64,000 nucleotides of DNA from Idiomarina fontislapidosi. GTDB taxonomy: Bacteria; Pseudomonadota; Gammaproteobacteria; Enterobacterales; Alteromonadaceae. The DNA lies in assembly GCF_003226255.1 (NCBI RefSeq), contig NZ_QJST01000001.1, forward strand, positions 1 to 64,000. Reading direction: 5' to 3'. Under the pieces are notes generated by a model that searched no databases, had not been told where the DNA came from, and saw only the letters and a program-made list of their open reading frames with translations. Below are positions 1 to 8,264 of this stretch, piece after piece (position 1 is the stretch's first letter; each line of letters starts with the position of its first letter). A program made the translations under genes and the position numbers.

Positions 1-24
1 GAATTTAGCTGTTTGATCGACCAT
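1..24 (-). CDS. 5' end of a gene running off the left edge
   Basis: An ATG on the minus strand at position 24 opens a reading frame (MVDQTAKF) that leaves the window. A run of G (GGGGG) lies about 8 nt upstream of the ATG, well placed as a ribosome-binding site. Only eight codons are visible, so the product cannot be identified. Confidence 0.45.
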
Positions 25-487
25 GACGTCCCCCTAACTTTAAGTTCGCTATGTATCTTTACTCTGCGAAATAAATATAGACAGTCGTGTAAAGCAAGCC
101 CTGAGTATTCGTTGTAGAGTAAAGGTGCTTGCTGCTTCGAAGGAAAAGCGGAGATCATTAAAATGATGCTGGCACATTAGTCGTAAACAGCAAGCACATA
201 CCTGAACACTATTGAGTATAAGTGACCAGGGTCGAATGACTATACCTGGCACAAAGCTGAAGGTCAGCCATGTGCCAAGAACGCACCTCTCAGCTTTATC
301 TCCTCTTCGCTCTTAGCCAACTAACCGAAAAATGTGGCTAGCGAAAAGTTTCAACTTTACGTTCAACCGATCATGGCGGTTTAACCAAATTGTCCGACTA
401 CCAAGCCATGATTTGTTGCTAATTTCGTGTTATTTGTAGTTGTTATCAAGTCAGTGGTCTTGGACCAACTATTAAATGTGATAGGCA
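25..487. other. Intergenic region, nothing recognised
   Basis: About 460 bases without a convincing gene. The only open frame of any length (minus strand, 49-252) has no ribosome-binding site and unremarkable composition. I see no tRNA, REP element, clear terminator or clear promoter. It probably holds the promoters of the genes on either side. Confidence 0.4.
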
Positions 488-775
488 ATGAAGCGAAGAT
501 CGTATAGCGAAACTATTCACTACATCCTTGGCGTTAGCGGCTGTTTGACAGCCATTGCTTTACTTAAATCTATTACACAGTCAAAGCCGCTAGCGGTTAT
601 CGTTGTTGTGAGCACTGCATTGATTTTGATCGTTGCGGCACTTTTAATACCATTGGGTGAACCCAACGCCTCGGAAGTGGATGGTCAGCCGATATATTCA
701 GCGGAGCAAACCAGTCAAACTATTGCCAGAGTTGACAGCAAATGGCGGTTCGATAAACGACCAAGATACTATTAA
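488..775 (+). CDS. Small membrane protein, unknown function
   Basis: A 95-residue product with two hydrophobic stretches (about residues 12-30 and 35-57) and a charged C-terminus, so probably an inner-membrane protein. A weak AGG lies just upstream of the ATG. The downstream DNA (781-1024) is a decayed ClpP-like coding sequence. This ORF could therefore be the membrane-anchor remnant of the same broken gene rather than an intact gene; the reading frames do not connect directly. I do not recognise a family. Confidence 0.4.
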   Translation: MKRRSYSETIHYILGVSGCLTAIALLKSITQSKPLAVIVVVSTALILIVAALLIPLGEPNASEVDGQPIYSAEQTSQTIARVDSKWRFDKRPRYY

Positions 776-780
776 GCTTG

Positions 781-1024
781 GTCACTATATATGTAGCCAA
801 CGGCGTTGCCGCTTCGGGGGGCGTCAGTTTGTATCTGGCCGGTGTAAATCGATCGGTAGGTGAGGGTGCTCACGTCGGCGTCACATAACTCAATTTACTG
901 GCTATCTGAGCGCGATCTCGAACGCTTCAAAATCACCAACAAGCATTTATCGACCAACTTGCGTATACCTTTTCCCGAGCAGTTCAAGGATGAATACGAA
1001 TCGACTTGCCATAACTGCCCTTAA
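781..1024 (+). pseudogene. Decayed ClpP-like periplasmic protease-type gene
   Basis: Reading 781-888 gives VANGVAASGGVSLYLAG followed by VGEGAHVGVT and a stop. This matches the serine-bearing motif and following strand of ClpP-like/COG3904-type proteins (normally A-S-x-G near the active serine, then G-A-x-x-G-V-H). After a frame change, 896-1024 reads YWLSERDLERFKITNKHL and ends after a Cys-x-x-Cys (CHNC), resembling the C-terminal part of such proteins. No start codon or single open frame joins the pieces. The family assignment is by eye and moderate; that this is broken coding DNA is more secure. Confidence 0.45.
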
Positions 1025-1121
1025 TGGATGAGAGTTTGGGTTCAAGTTTATCGTTTAGCTAATACGTGCCTGTTTAAAAGGGCGAGTACACTCACGCTCT
1101 CATTCAGGCATCATGGTTAGG

Positions 1122-1601
1122 CTACCGGTCTGTGAACTCGTACTCGAACTCGTAAAAATGCTTGCCGCCTTCTATTTTAATAAGCATCGTTCCTGAGAGG
1201 CCCGTTAATTCACCAGAACCAGAGTCTGGAACAACTTCAAGTACTAAACGATTCTTACCTCTATTCATGGTGCCAAAATGCTGAAGTACAAAGCTGCCTT
1301 TTTTCCCCGACAACGACCCGGTGACTTGTTCAATCGCAACATAGCCTGCTGAACCTTCGGTTGGCGTCATGGCACTTAGCATCTCGCCTTTGCTTGTTGC
1401 GTCTAAAGCGCCTGAAAATGTTTTGTCGATGGACATTCTTCCAAGAGTAATCCCCTCTGCGCCTTGCGCAGAGAAATCCATTGGTTCTAATTTAACTTGA
1501 AACTCTCCAGAGACTTTCATTTTGTTTCCTATTTCAGAAGAATATGTGGCAGTCGAAATAATAAGTAAGATAGCCGAGATGAGAAATTGAATCTTGCGCA
1601 T
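1122..1601 (-). CDS. Secreted DUF3224-family protein
   Basis: The product has a signal peptide (MRKIQFLISAILLI, cleavage near residue 20) and then the compact beta-barrel-like DUF3224 fold. Recognisable parts are MKVSGEFQVKLEP at the start, SIDKTFSGALDATSKGEML, a central GYVAIEQVTGSLSGKKGSF and a C-terminal GELTGLSGTMLIKIE. The family has no established function. I chose the internal ATG at 1601 because it starts exactly at a signal peptide with GGA about 8 nt upstream; the longer frame from 1661 adds 20 residues with no signal-peptide logic. The gene stands alone on the minus strand. Confidence 0.75.
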   Translation of the reverse strand: MRKIQFLISAILLIISTATYSSEIGNKMKVSGEFQVKLEPMDFSAQGAEGITLGRMSIDKTFSGALDATSKGEMLSAMTPTEGSAGYVAIEQVTGSLSGKKGSFVLQHFGTMNRGKNRLVLEVVPDSGSGELTGLSGTMLIKIEGGKHFYEFEYEFTDR

Positions 1602-1773
1602 GATGGATTCCGTGTATCGAGCTAATGGCGAACTTAGGACTCTGTCTATAAACCTATGCATTGATTCTATACTAACTCATAAAGACAAAAACAATGTATA
1701 AATATTGTTTAAATGTTAAAAAATCTGATAGGTTATCACTTCGTCAAACTTAAGCAAGTTGAGCGATTCGATA

Positions 1774-2946
1774 ATGTCAAAAACAAACTTTATTCGTTCT
1801 TTTTCTATCGGCGCTATAGGGCTTGGAGCTCTCTTTTTTGCCACCAATAGTTATGCACAAACGCAACCCGAAAAGAACGTGCAGGCTCATACTTGCGAAG
1901 ACTGTAGCTTTAATGAAGCAAAAAGGCTCGTAGAAACTAAGAGTTATCCACCTTTGCGGTGCGAACCGACAGATGGTAGCCAGGTTGTCTCCATTAGTAA
2001 TCAAGCTTGTTATAGTACGCCGGTTTACGCTGCTGTATTAAATGAGTCGAGCGGCGTGCTTTGGGGATTCAGGATTAGTCATTCTAATCAAGGCATGTAT
2101 CCCCCTTTAATGCAGTTACAAATCAACACATATAACCATCCGCAATTCGTCCAAGAGGCGATCCGAGATGGAGTCGATTACACCAATAGCCTAATCGCAC
2201 ATTTAGAACGTATGGCCAATACCATAAGTGAGACTTTCGAGACCTCGCAAGAGTTCTATGATTGGATTGATGGTCGAGCACAGCAAACAGCCAGTGCACA
2301 ATTAATTAATGCTCAAAAAGGCAACTCAGGCGAGTTTTCATGCGCTGAAGACAGCTCAGAGTATAATGCCGTGCAAGCTGCACTAGGCGCAGAATTTAGA
2401 TTCAAATTACGAGAGCTCATTAATGAGCAATTTGCTGAGTGGGACGGTATACCAGGAGAGTCTTTTGACGAAGTCGAGTTGACTGACCTAGGTTTAGGCA
2501 TACAAGTACGCGGATTTTATGTATTTCTGACTTGGGATAATAAACAGACAAAGAAAAATCTCATTTTCGACTTTCCTTTTCCAGACCAGTTAGCGGTGGA
2601 GGGCAATGGCAGACCCTCAAGGGTCACTTATACTCTAGATCCGTCGCCAGGAGCTCATGTTGACGTTTCGTTAAACCAGAGCTTGACTAATATTGGCAAC
2701 AACTACTGGAAGGATTTAACCGATCCTGCGGTGGGTAAATCGGAGGTGTCACCGTGTGTAGAAGTTGCGTTCAAAGAAATTTTTGGAGCAGACAGAGTGA
2801 ATAAGATCTCTACCAGCACTAGCTCTGGAGGAGGTTATAAACCGCTTACTGGAACAGGCGGAGGCGGCCGGGATAGCCAGGTGTGTGAACTCCACATTTA
2901 CGATTATAATGACAAGCCTATGATGACACTAAAAGTTCGCTGCTAA
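1774..2946 (+). CDS. Secreted protein, unknown function
   Basis: A 390-residue product that begins with a clear signal peptide (hydrophobic core IGAIGLGALFFA, cleavage after NSYAQ). The mature part has six or more cysteines, including CEDC near the N-terminus and a C-terminal VKVRC-like end, which suggests a periplasmic or secreted disulfide-bonded protein. A Gly/Ser-rich linker (about residues 352-368) precedes the last 25 residues. I do not recognise a domain. The ATG at 1774 is preferred to a TTG five codons upstream because it begins the signal peptide directly. No operon partner is evident. Confidence 0.6.
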   Translation: MSKTNFIRSFSIGAIGLGALFFATNSYAQTQPEKNVQAHTCEDCSFNEAKRLVETKSYPPLRCEPTDGSQVVSISNQACYSTPVYAAVLNESSGVLWGFRISHSNQGMYPPLMQLQINTYNHPQFVQEAIRDGVDYTNSLIAHLERMANTISETFETSQEFYDWIDGRAQQTASAQLINAQKGNSGEFSCAEDSSEYNAVQAALGAEFRFKLRELINEQFAEWDGIPGESFDEVELTDLGLGIQVRGFYVFLTWDNKQTKKNLIFDFPFPDQLAVEGNGRPSRVTYTLDPSPGAHVDVSLNQSLTNIGNNYWKDLTDPAVGKSEVSPCVEVAFKEIFGADRVNKISTSTSSGGGYKPLTGTGGGGRDSQVCELHIYDYNDKPMMTLKVRC

Positions 2947-3205
2947 ATTGTAGTCCCAGCAACCTTCTCATGTGTATTAGCCTCATTTTAAAACGGACAC
3001 TCATTAGTCACGCGATAGGCATAAGCCTACTTAAAAGGAGCGTCTACCGAGCTCCATAATATTGCAAATTTACATTATTGTGTCTGAATATTGACGGTAC
3101 AGTGCTTTTTCCCACTATTGTATGCGTACTCTTGTAGAAACCTGAGTGTCTGCCAAGGCATTAACCTGCAGAACCTAATTATAAACACGTTTTTAAGGAA
3201 GAATA

Positions 3206-4006
3206 ATGAAGTTAGTTGGCTTGTGTTTTGGTCTGATATTTTCCGTAGCGGCTTTAGCCAGCCCCGATTTTGTGAAGGTTAAAGGGTACGATCTCGAGTA
3301 TGAGGTAGCCGGAAAGGGCAGTGAGGTTATTCTGCTGGAGGCGGGGGGCGGATCGGGCATGTCGGATTGGGATCCGGTGTTTAAAAAAATGTCGGAGCAC
3401 GCCAAAGTGATTCGTTATTCGCGGGTGGGTAATGGTCATTCAACAGCTATTAAACAGCACTTTACGTCTCGGGATTATGCCGACCATGCGAGCATTCTGC
3501 TGACCGAGCTCGGGGTTCAACAGCCGGTTATATTTATCGCGCACTCATACGGCGGGAGTGTTGCCCGAGATTTTGCGGCGGCTTATCCCGAGCAGATAAA
3601 AGCGTTGATGATGCTCGATCCTTCGTCTGAGCATGATGTGGATATTTTACGCGCCATCGATTTAGAAAAGGGCAATCAAGAAATTGCTGAAATAAAGCTC
3701 GCCGACATGAAAGAGGGCATGTCTAATCAATACTTGGATTTTTGGAGTAAGCGTCCGTTACCCGACTACCCCGAAATTAAGGATATGCCTGTCACGGTGA
3801 TTGCTTCGGTGAGAACAATGGAGAACCCGCCTAACTTGTTCTTTACCGATCAAGGACGAAAAATGTGGGGTGAGTTATGGCAAGCGTGGGCGAATGCTTT
3901 TCCGCAGGGCAAGTCGGTTTTGACCGAAAAAAGTGGCCACTTTGTGCAATTTGATGAGCCTGAATTAGTCATGAGCGAGCTTTTGGCGTTGATGCAGCGG
4001 CTTTAG
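3206..4006 (+). CDS. Exported alpha/beta hydrolase
   Basis: A 266-residue protein with a short signal peptide (cleavage near residue 19) and an alpha/beta-hydrolase fold. The nucleophile elbow is HSYGG (Ser114). The oxyanion region EAGGGSG lies near residue 45, an acidic residue in LDPSS lies near 138, and the C-terminal SGHF supplies the likely catalytic His245. The substrate cannot be told; small esterases and lipases of this type act in the periplasm. GGA lies about 8 nt upstream of the ATG. Its 3' end overlaps the convergent HD-domain gene by 38 bp. Confidence 0.8.
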   Translation: MKLVGLCFGLIFSVAALASPDFVKVKGYDLEYEVAGKGSEVILLEAGGGSGMSDWDPVFKKMSEHAKVIRYSRVGNGHSTAIKQHFTSRDYADHASILLTELGVQQPVIFIAHSYGGSVARDFAAAYPEQIKALMMLDPSSEHDVDILRAIDLEKGNQEIAEIKLADMKEGMSNQYLDFWSKRPLPDYPEIKDMPVTVIASVRTMENPPNLFFTDQGRKMWGELWQAWANAFPQGKSVLTEKSGHFVQFDEPELVMSELLALMQRL

Positions 4007-4580
4007 GTGTCGCGCTAAGTTCTGCTAAGGCTTTTGTATCTTTATCAATTAACGCTCGCATGGCGGAGGTCAGTGCATCGTAATCGGTGTACTTTTTGCC
4101 GTATGTAAGATTGAAGTTATAGTCGAAGTCGTCTGGGTTTTTGCCCTGTGTGTGCTGCAACATGGTTTCAATTTTATCAAACGCCTTTGCCAGCTTGGCT
4201 TCCTCGGATGATGCGTTCTCATAGTCGTCCCACAGCGCGAGGATTTCTGAGCGGAGATCTTCTGGCAGTGGCTGTATAAGTTTTTGAAGATCGCTTCGCT
4301 CCTGAGCGCCCTTATCCATGCCTTCTACTTGGTCAACGGCGGCGATATCTCCACTTATTGCCTCGCCTAGATCATGAATAATGCATATCTTGATAAGTTT
4401 TAGAATATCGAGCTCGGGGTACTGCTTTTCAAACAATAATACCATTAGGCATAAGCGCCAGGTGTGCTCAGCCGTGCTTTCCTGTCGACCATTTGATGTT
4501 CTTGATGAACGAAGTGTATTTTTTAGATCTTCTGCGGCCCGAAGAAAATTTAGGATGCCTTCTAAGTCTTTATCTTTCAT
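3969..4580 (-). CDS. HD-domain phosphohydrolase (YfbR/HDDC2-like)
   Basis: A 203-residue cytoplasmic protein. Metal ligands of the HD superfamily are visible: AEHTWR (His39), then IIHDLGE (His69-Asp70), and a later AFDKIE aspartate. This arrangement is that of YfbR-type 5'-deoxynucleotidases and human HDDC2, which remove phosphate from dNMPs, so a nucleotide-pool role is likely but not proven. Start ATG at 4580 is backed by a strong AAGGAG 9 nt upstream. The C-terminus is Ala/Pro/Ser/Lys-rich, lies in the 38-bp overlap with the hydrolase gene on the other strand, and is probably unstructured. Confidence 0.75.
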   Translation of the reverse strand: MKDKDLEGILNFLRAAEDLKNTLRSSRTSNGRQESTAEHTWRLCLMVLLFEKQYPELDILKLIKICIIHDLGEAISGDIAAVDQVEGMDKGAQERSDLQKLIQPLPEDLRSEILALWDDYENASSEEAKLAKAFDKIETMLQHTQGKNPDDFDYNFNLTYGKKYTDYDALTSAMRALIDKDTKALAELSATPKAAASTPKARS

Positions 4581-4699
4581 CTTGGGTTCTCCTTTGAGCG
4601 CGTGATTATTTGTTATTCTTTTTATCAATTAAACTTATTTCAGCGGCTATAATCGCATAATTCTGTCGTTTGTTGATATGGATTTAATGAGGGCGGGTT

Positions 4700-5290
4700 A
4701 TGGAAAACGGGTTAAGTGAAGTTGAGTTAAAGGGTGAGCGTGTGACGTTGTTGCCGATGCGGGCTGAGCACGCGGCTTCGTTGGCTGAGGCGGCTGCAGA
4801 TGGTGCGTTGTGGAATTTGTGGTACACATCGGTGCCTGATCCGAGCTCGGTTGATAAGTATATTGAAGATGCTTTGGCAGAAAAGCAAAAGGGTACGGCG
4901 CTACCTTTTGTTGTGTTTCACAATCACGCTCAGAAAATTATTGGTACAACGCGCTTTTGTGCGATTGAAGCCGCCCATAAACGGGTCGAGATTGGATACA
5001 CCTGGTATAGCGAGTCTTTTCAGGGCACTGGGGTGAATACCGAATGCAAATTGTTGTTACTGTCGCATGCTTTTGAGCATTTAGATGCGATTGCGGTGGA
5101 GTTTAGAACGCACTGGCACAATCAGAAGTCGCGCGCGGCTATTGCTAAATTAGGTGCCAAGCAAGACGGTGTGCTGCGGAATCACCGTCTTGCGGCGGAT
5201 GGTAGTTATCGCGACACGGTTGTGTTTTCTATCATTGAACACGAATGGCCGGCTGTGAAGGTCGCGTTACGTCACAAACTGAATCGATAG
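4700..5290 (+). CDS. GNAT acetyltransferase, RimJ/RimL-like
   Basis: A 196-residue GNAT protein. The N-terminal LKGERVTLLPMRAEHA is typical of RimJ/RimL-type N-acetyltransferases. The acetyl-CoA loop is SFQGTGVNTE (about residues 108-117), followed by the helix CKLLLLSHAFE and the C-terminal NQKSRAAIAKLGAKQDG motif. It would transfer acetyl from acetyl-CoA to an amine on a protein, ribosomal protein or small molecule; the substrate is unknown. It is divergent from the HD-domain gene and convergent with the SDR gene. Confidence 0.8.
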   Translation: MENGLSEVELKGERVTLLPMRAEHAASLAEAAADGALWNLWYTSVPDPSSVDKYIEDALAEKQKGTALPFVVFHNHAQKIIGTTRFCAIEAAHKRVEIGYTWYSESFQGTGVNTECKLLLLSHAFEHLDAIAVEFRTHWHNQKSRAAIAKLGAKQDGVLRNHRLAADGSYRDTVVFSIIEHEWPAVKVALRHKLNR

Positions 5291-5307
5291 CGTGACCGGC
5301 ATTGGCT

Positions 5308-6087
5308 TTACGCGGTAGGCACGGTGCCGCCATCAATGACAAACTCGGCACCAGTAATGGATGCCGCGCGTGGCGATGAGAGAAATGCGATAAGATTTGC
5401 CACTTCGATGGGTTTTGACGGTCGTCCGAGCGGAATACCGCCCAGTGATTCCATGATGATCTGCTTGCCGCCTTCGTAGTCTGTGTCTGCTTGTTCGGCA
5501 AGGCGTTCGGCGAGGGCGACAGAGGCTTCGGTTTCGACCCATCCGGGTGATACGCGTAAAACGCGTACGCCATTTGGCGCTACTTCTTTAGACAAGCTTT
5601 TGCTATACGTGGATAGTGCGGCTTTCGCGGCTGCATAGGCGGTCGTTGATTCGGGGAGCGGTAATTCGCGTTGAATTGATGTCACATGAATAATGACGCC
5701 GTCACCCCGTGCCTGCATATCGGGAAGCAACGCGCGGTCTAAACGAACGGCGGGGAGTAGGTTTAGGTTGAGCTCGTGTTGCCAGATGTCCTCGCTGAGT
5801 GCTGCGAAGCCGCCTGCTGGCGCGCTTGAACCGCCCAATACGTGAACAATAATATCGACGCCACCGAGACGTTCATTCACTGCGTCCACCACGGTATTGC
5901 AGCCTTTAATTGTGGTAAGGTCTGCCTCGACAAACAGCTCTTCGGGGAGTGAAGCGGGGCGGCTACGTGCTGTGGTTAGCACCTTTGCTCCGTGCTCCCG
6001 AAACAAGGTGACAACGGCGTGACCTATACCTTTGGTGCCGGCAGTGACCAAAATTCGTTTGTCTTTTAGCGTTAAATCCATAACCAT
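5308..6087 (-). CDS. Short-chain dehydrogenase/reductase
   Basis: A 259-residue classical SDR. The NAD(P)-binding motif TAGTKGIG is near residue 16, VLGG replaces the usual NNAG, the catalytic pair YAAAK follows a conserved Ser in HVTSIQ, and the C-terminal [11 protein letters not shown] is canonical. It should reduce a carbonyl or oxidise an alcohol in the cytoplasm; the substrate is unknown. The start at 6087 has GGAGG 8 nt upstream, so the longer frame is rejected. It is divergent from the HxlR regulator gene, and such SDR/HxlR pairs usually mean local control by the regulator. Confidence 0.85.
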   Translation of the reverse strand: MVMDLTLKDKRILVTAGTKGIGHAVVTLFREHGAKVLTTARSRPASLPEELFVEADLTTIKGCNTVVDAVNERLGGVDIIVHVLGGSSAPAGGFAALSEDIWQHELNLNLLPAVRLDRALLPDMQARGDGVIIHVTSIQRELPLPESTTAYAAAKAALSTYSKSLSKEVAPNGVRVLRVSPGWVETEASVALAERLAEQADTDYEGGKQIIMESLGGIPLGRPSKPIEVANLIAFLSSPRAASITGAEFVIDGGTVPTA

Positions 6088-6211
6088 TGTGAAACCTCCA
6101 GAGTTCGCGTTTTTTGCTTTAATCATGCACAGATGCTGTGTTGCTGTGTTGGAAGTTTCCGATTAAGCTTTCTAATAATCAAGAACGCACAAAAAAGTAA
6201 GTGGCTTACCG

Positions 6212-6538
6212 ATGAGAAAGATTTATACGCCTGCTAGCGCAGCGGCTGAAACGCTTGAAGCAATTAAATTACTCGAAGGTCGATGGAAGTTAATTATTTT
6301 GTTTCATTTGTTTGATGGAAAAGTGCAGCGTTATTCTGATTTTGAAAAACTTATACCAGGTATTTCGCAAAAGATGCTGGCACAGCAGCTACGAAAATTA
6401 GAGGCTGACGGTATTGTCCACCGCAAGGTTTATCCGCAAGTACCACCGAAGGTTGAGTATAGATTAACTGAATGGGGCCAGGCGTTGTGCCCCGCGCTGG
6501 ATGCTTTGTTAAATTGGGCGGAACAGAAAGATGTTTAG
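6212..6538 (+). CDS. HxlR-family transcriptional regulator
   Basis: A 108-residue winged-helix protein with the HxlR signature: LLEGRWKLIILFHLFDG at the start, then FSELEK-like FEKLIPGISQKMLAQQL and KVEYRLTEWG in the wing. HxlR proteins often sense electrophiles or oxidants through a cysteine, but here the usual N-terminal Cys of HypR-type members is absent, leaving one Cys near the C-terminus (LCPAL). It is divergent from the SDR gene; the 124-bp gap between them is the likely operator and target. Confidence 0.85.
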   Translation: MRKIYTPASAAAETLEAIKLLEGRWKLIILFHLFDGKVQRYSDFEKLIPGISQKMLAQQLRKLEADGIVHRKVYPQVPPKVEYRLTEWGQALCPALDALLNWAEQKDV

Positions 6539-6545
6539 GTAGGTA

Positions 6546-6568
6546 CGTGCGCAAAATGCGCACGTTAT
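6546..6568 (-). repeat. Single REP-B element
   Basis: A CGTGCGC/GCGCACG palindrome with loop AAAAT, just after the HxlR stop codon. Its head on the minus strand reads ATAA instead of GTAG, so it is slightly degenerate. Confidence 0.8.
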
Positions 6569-6583
6569 CGTGATTTTGGATGC

Positions 6584-6832
6584 TTATTCTGATTTATTGG
6601 CGACTTTTTGCAGATTTTCGTGAATTTTAAATAATACGATAAGCAATTCGCACCAGATCCTCGCACCAACAGCGCCAAAAATAATAATACCTAACCCGGC
6701 AAAAAAGCCCCCGCCAAATTCGCTGAACATTGTCGTTAACCCTGAAACTAAGCAGCCTAAAAGCATAAGCCAATAAACAAAGGTGATGATCTTAGGTGTC
6801 AGCATTGAGTCAAATACGAAAATACTTTTCAT
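6584..6832 (-). CDS. DUF4282 membrane protein
   Basis: An 82-residue protein matching DUF4282: N-terminal FDSMLTPKIITFVYWL, a Gly-rich centre, and the conserved RIWCELLIVLFKIHENL at the C-terminus. Two transmembrane helices are expected (about residues 14-33 and 42-64). The family is widespread in proteobacteria and has no known function. AAAGGAACG precedes the ATG. Both sides are flanked by REP elements. Confidence 0.8.
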   Translation of the reverse strand: MKSIFVFDSMLTPKIITFVYWLMLLGCLVSGLTTMFSEFGGGFFAGLGIIIFGAVGARIWCELLIVLFKIHENLQKVANKSE

Positions 6833-6873
6833 AGCGCGTTCCTTTCATCGTTATTGTTGTAATTAGCGTGGTG

Positions 6874-7027
6874 GTAGGTCGCGCCTTTGGCGCGACGTTG
6901 GATTTGCCCGTGCGCAAGATGCGCACGATACGGCTTGGTGATACGCGCCTTGGGCGCGACATTGGATTTGCCCGTGCGCAAAATGCGCACGTTATGTCGA
7001 TGTGGTAGGTCGCGCATTTTGCGCGAC
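6874..7027. repeat. REP cluster: A-B-(A)-B-A
   Basis: Two intact REP-A palindromes on the plus strand (6874-6896 and 7005-7027), two REP-B palindromes on the minus strand, and a degenerate A copy near 6940. Neighbouring A and B copies face outward, the usual BIME arrangement. It fills the whole divergent gap between the DUF4282 gene and the next gene. Confidence 0.9.
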
Positions 7028-7056
7028 ATCGAAAGCTGTATTAAAAAGGATTTGTT

Positions 7057-7656
7057 GTGTTAAAAAATAATCGCTACATAATTATTGTTGTTTTATGTGT
7101 TGTTATTCCTCTTTTGGAAAGCTTGAGTCCAGGAACGCTTTGGGGATTAAATTTTGAGTCGCCTTTGGTGATGGCGAATCTTGGGAATATTATTCTTTTT
7201 ATTAAAATTGTGAGCGTTGCTGCGGCGGCTTATTTATTGTTTTATCAGCAGCGGGCTATTGCTGATGCGTTTAACCGCACTGCTTTTAAAGTCGCCTTTT
7301 TTAGTACGTTTTATATACTCGCAGCGCTGCAATTAGCGGTACTTTTTATGGGGCTGGTTTCATTTTTAATATCACCCGCTAATGATTTTTTTCACTACGA
7401 AAAAACGATAGCGGATCAAACATTTTACGTTCACAACGATGACGCTGGCGCGTTGGGTGGCGAGCTGCATGTTTATTTGAAGTGTCCACTTGCGCTGAAC
7501 CGCTACGAATTAGAGCCAATAGGCTCGGTTGAGTGGCTCAAAAACTTTGAGCTGACGGTCGTCGACAACAATGTTGTGCTACGCTCGAGCGATACCCATG
7601 ACGGAGCCGAGCAGGTTCAAAAGCTGCCAATTGGCGGCGCATTGTGCGCGAAATAG
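7057..7656 (+). CDS. Membrane protein, unknown function
   Basis: A 199-residue protein with three hydrophobic segments (about residues 5-21, 45-63 and 78-105) and a soluble C-terminal domain of about 90 residues, presumably periplasmic. The GTG start at 7057 has AAGGA 8 nt upstream. The overall shape recalls DUF2975-type membrane proteins, but I cannot support a family. The DNA directly after its TAG stop looks like a degenerate REP. Confidence 0.6.
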   Translation: MLKNNRYIIIVVLCVVIPLLESLSPGTLWGLNFESPLVMANLGNIILFIKIVSVAAAAYLLFYQQRAIADAFNRTAFKVAFFSTFYILAALQLAVLFMGLVSFLISPANDFFHYEKTIADQTFYVHNDDAGALGGELHVYLKCPLALNRYELEPIGSVEWLKNFELTVVDNNVVLRSSDTHDGAEQVQKLPIGGALCAK

Positions 7657-7679
7657 GATGCCGCGCGTGCGATGTGGCC

Positions 7680-7702
7680 CGTGCGCAAAATGCGCACGAT
7701 AC
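7680..7702 (-). repeat. Single REP-B element
   Basis: A perfect 7-bp CGTGCGC/GCGCACG stem with loop AAAAT; the head reads GTAT on the minus strand. It lies 20 nt before the GFA-family start codon, inside the likely promoter or leader. Confidence 0.8.
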
Positions 7703-7721
7703 GGCGAGGGTGGAGATATAA

Positions 7722-8123
7722 ATGGATAAATATGAAGGTTCTTGTTTGTGTGGTGCTGTGACGTTTGAGGTGCAGGGGCGGTTTGATAGCTTTTATTTGT
7801 GCCATTGTCAGCATTGCCAAAAAGACAGCGGCTCGGCGCATGCTGCTAATTTGTTTTCTCAATCGGCTCAGTTAGTTTGGCATTCGGGAGCTGATGCGGT
7901 GACTTCTTTTACGTTGCCCGGCACGCGGCATCATAAAAGCTTTTGTAAGCACTGCGGATCGGCCGTACCGAACACACAAATCGCTGGTTTGCTCGTGGTC
8001 CCAGCCGGTAGCCTAGACACAGATCTCGATATATCGCCGACGGCTCATATTTTTTCATCCAGCCGCGCGCAATGGGATAACCCCAACATCGAAACCCCCG
8101 TGTTCGACCGATTACCCCGGTAG
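7722..8123 (+). CDS. GFA/CENP-V-family zinc protein
   Basis: A 133-residue protein of the GFA (DUF636/CENP-V) fold. Zinc ligands are visible: CLCG near residue 7, CHCQHC near residue 26 and CKHCG near residue 72. The family is named for glutathione-dependent formaldehyde-activating enzyme, but most members, including this one, have no tested activity. GGAG lies 8 nt upstream of the ATG. The stop codon TAG (8121-8123) belongs to a REP-A head, so the coding sequence runs directly into the repeat. Confidence 0.85.
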   Translation: MDKYEGSCLCGAVTFEVQGRFDSFYLCHCQHCQKDSGSAHAANLFSQSAQLVWHSGADAVTSFTLPGTRHHKSFCKHCGSAVPNTQIAGLLVVPAGSLDTDLDISPTAHIFSSSRAQWDNPNIETPVFDRLPR

Positions 8124-8178
8124 GTCGCGCCTTGGGCGCGACGATCGATACCGCCCGTGCGCAAAATGCGCACGCTAC
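8120..8178. repeat. BIME: REP-A then inverted REP-B
   Basis: REP-A 8120-8142 (loop CTTGG) and REP-B ending at 8178 (loop AAAAT), facing outward with a 13-nt spacer. The GTAG of the A copy contains the stop codon of the GFA gene. Confidence 0.95.
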
Positions 8179-8264
8179 TGCTTGAAACTTTTTTACAGAC
8201 TCACAGTCAGAATTTTCCCGAATACATTTAGTTAACATTGTTATTTGATAATTTAGGATGCACT

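Noticed and set aside
49-252. A 67-codon minus-strand open frame
   Set aside because: No ribosome-binding site, odd composition and no recognisable feature; probably chance.
3091-3282. A 63-codon plus-strand frame overlapping the hydrolase start
   Set aside because: It overlaps a well-supported signal peptide in another frame and has no ribosome-binding site.
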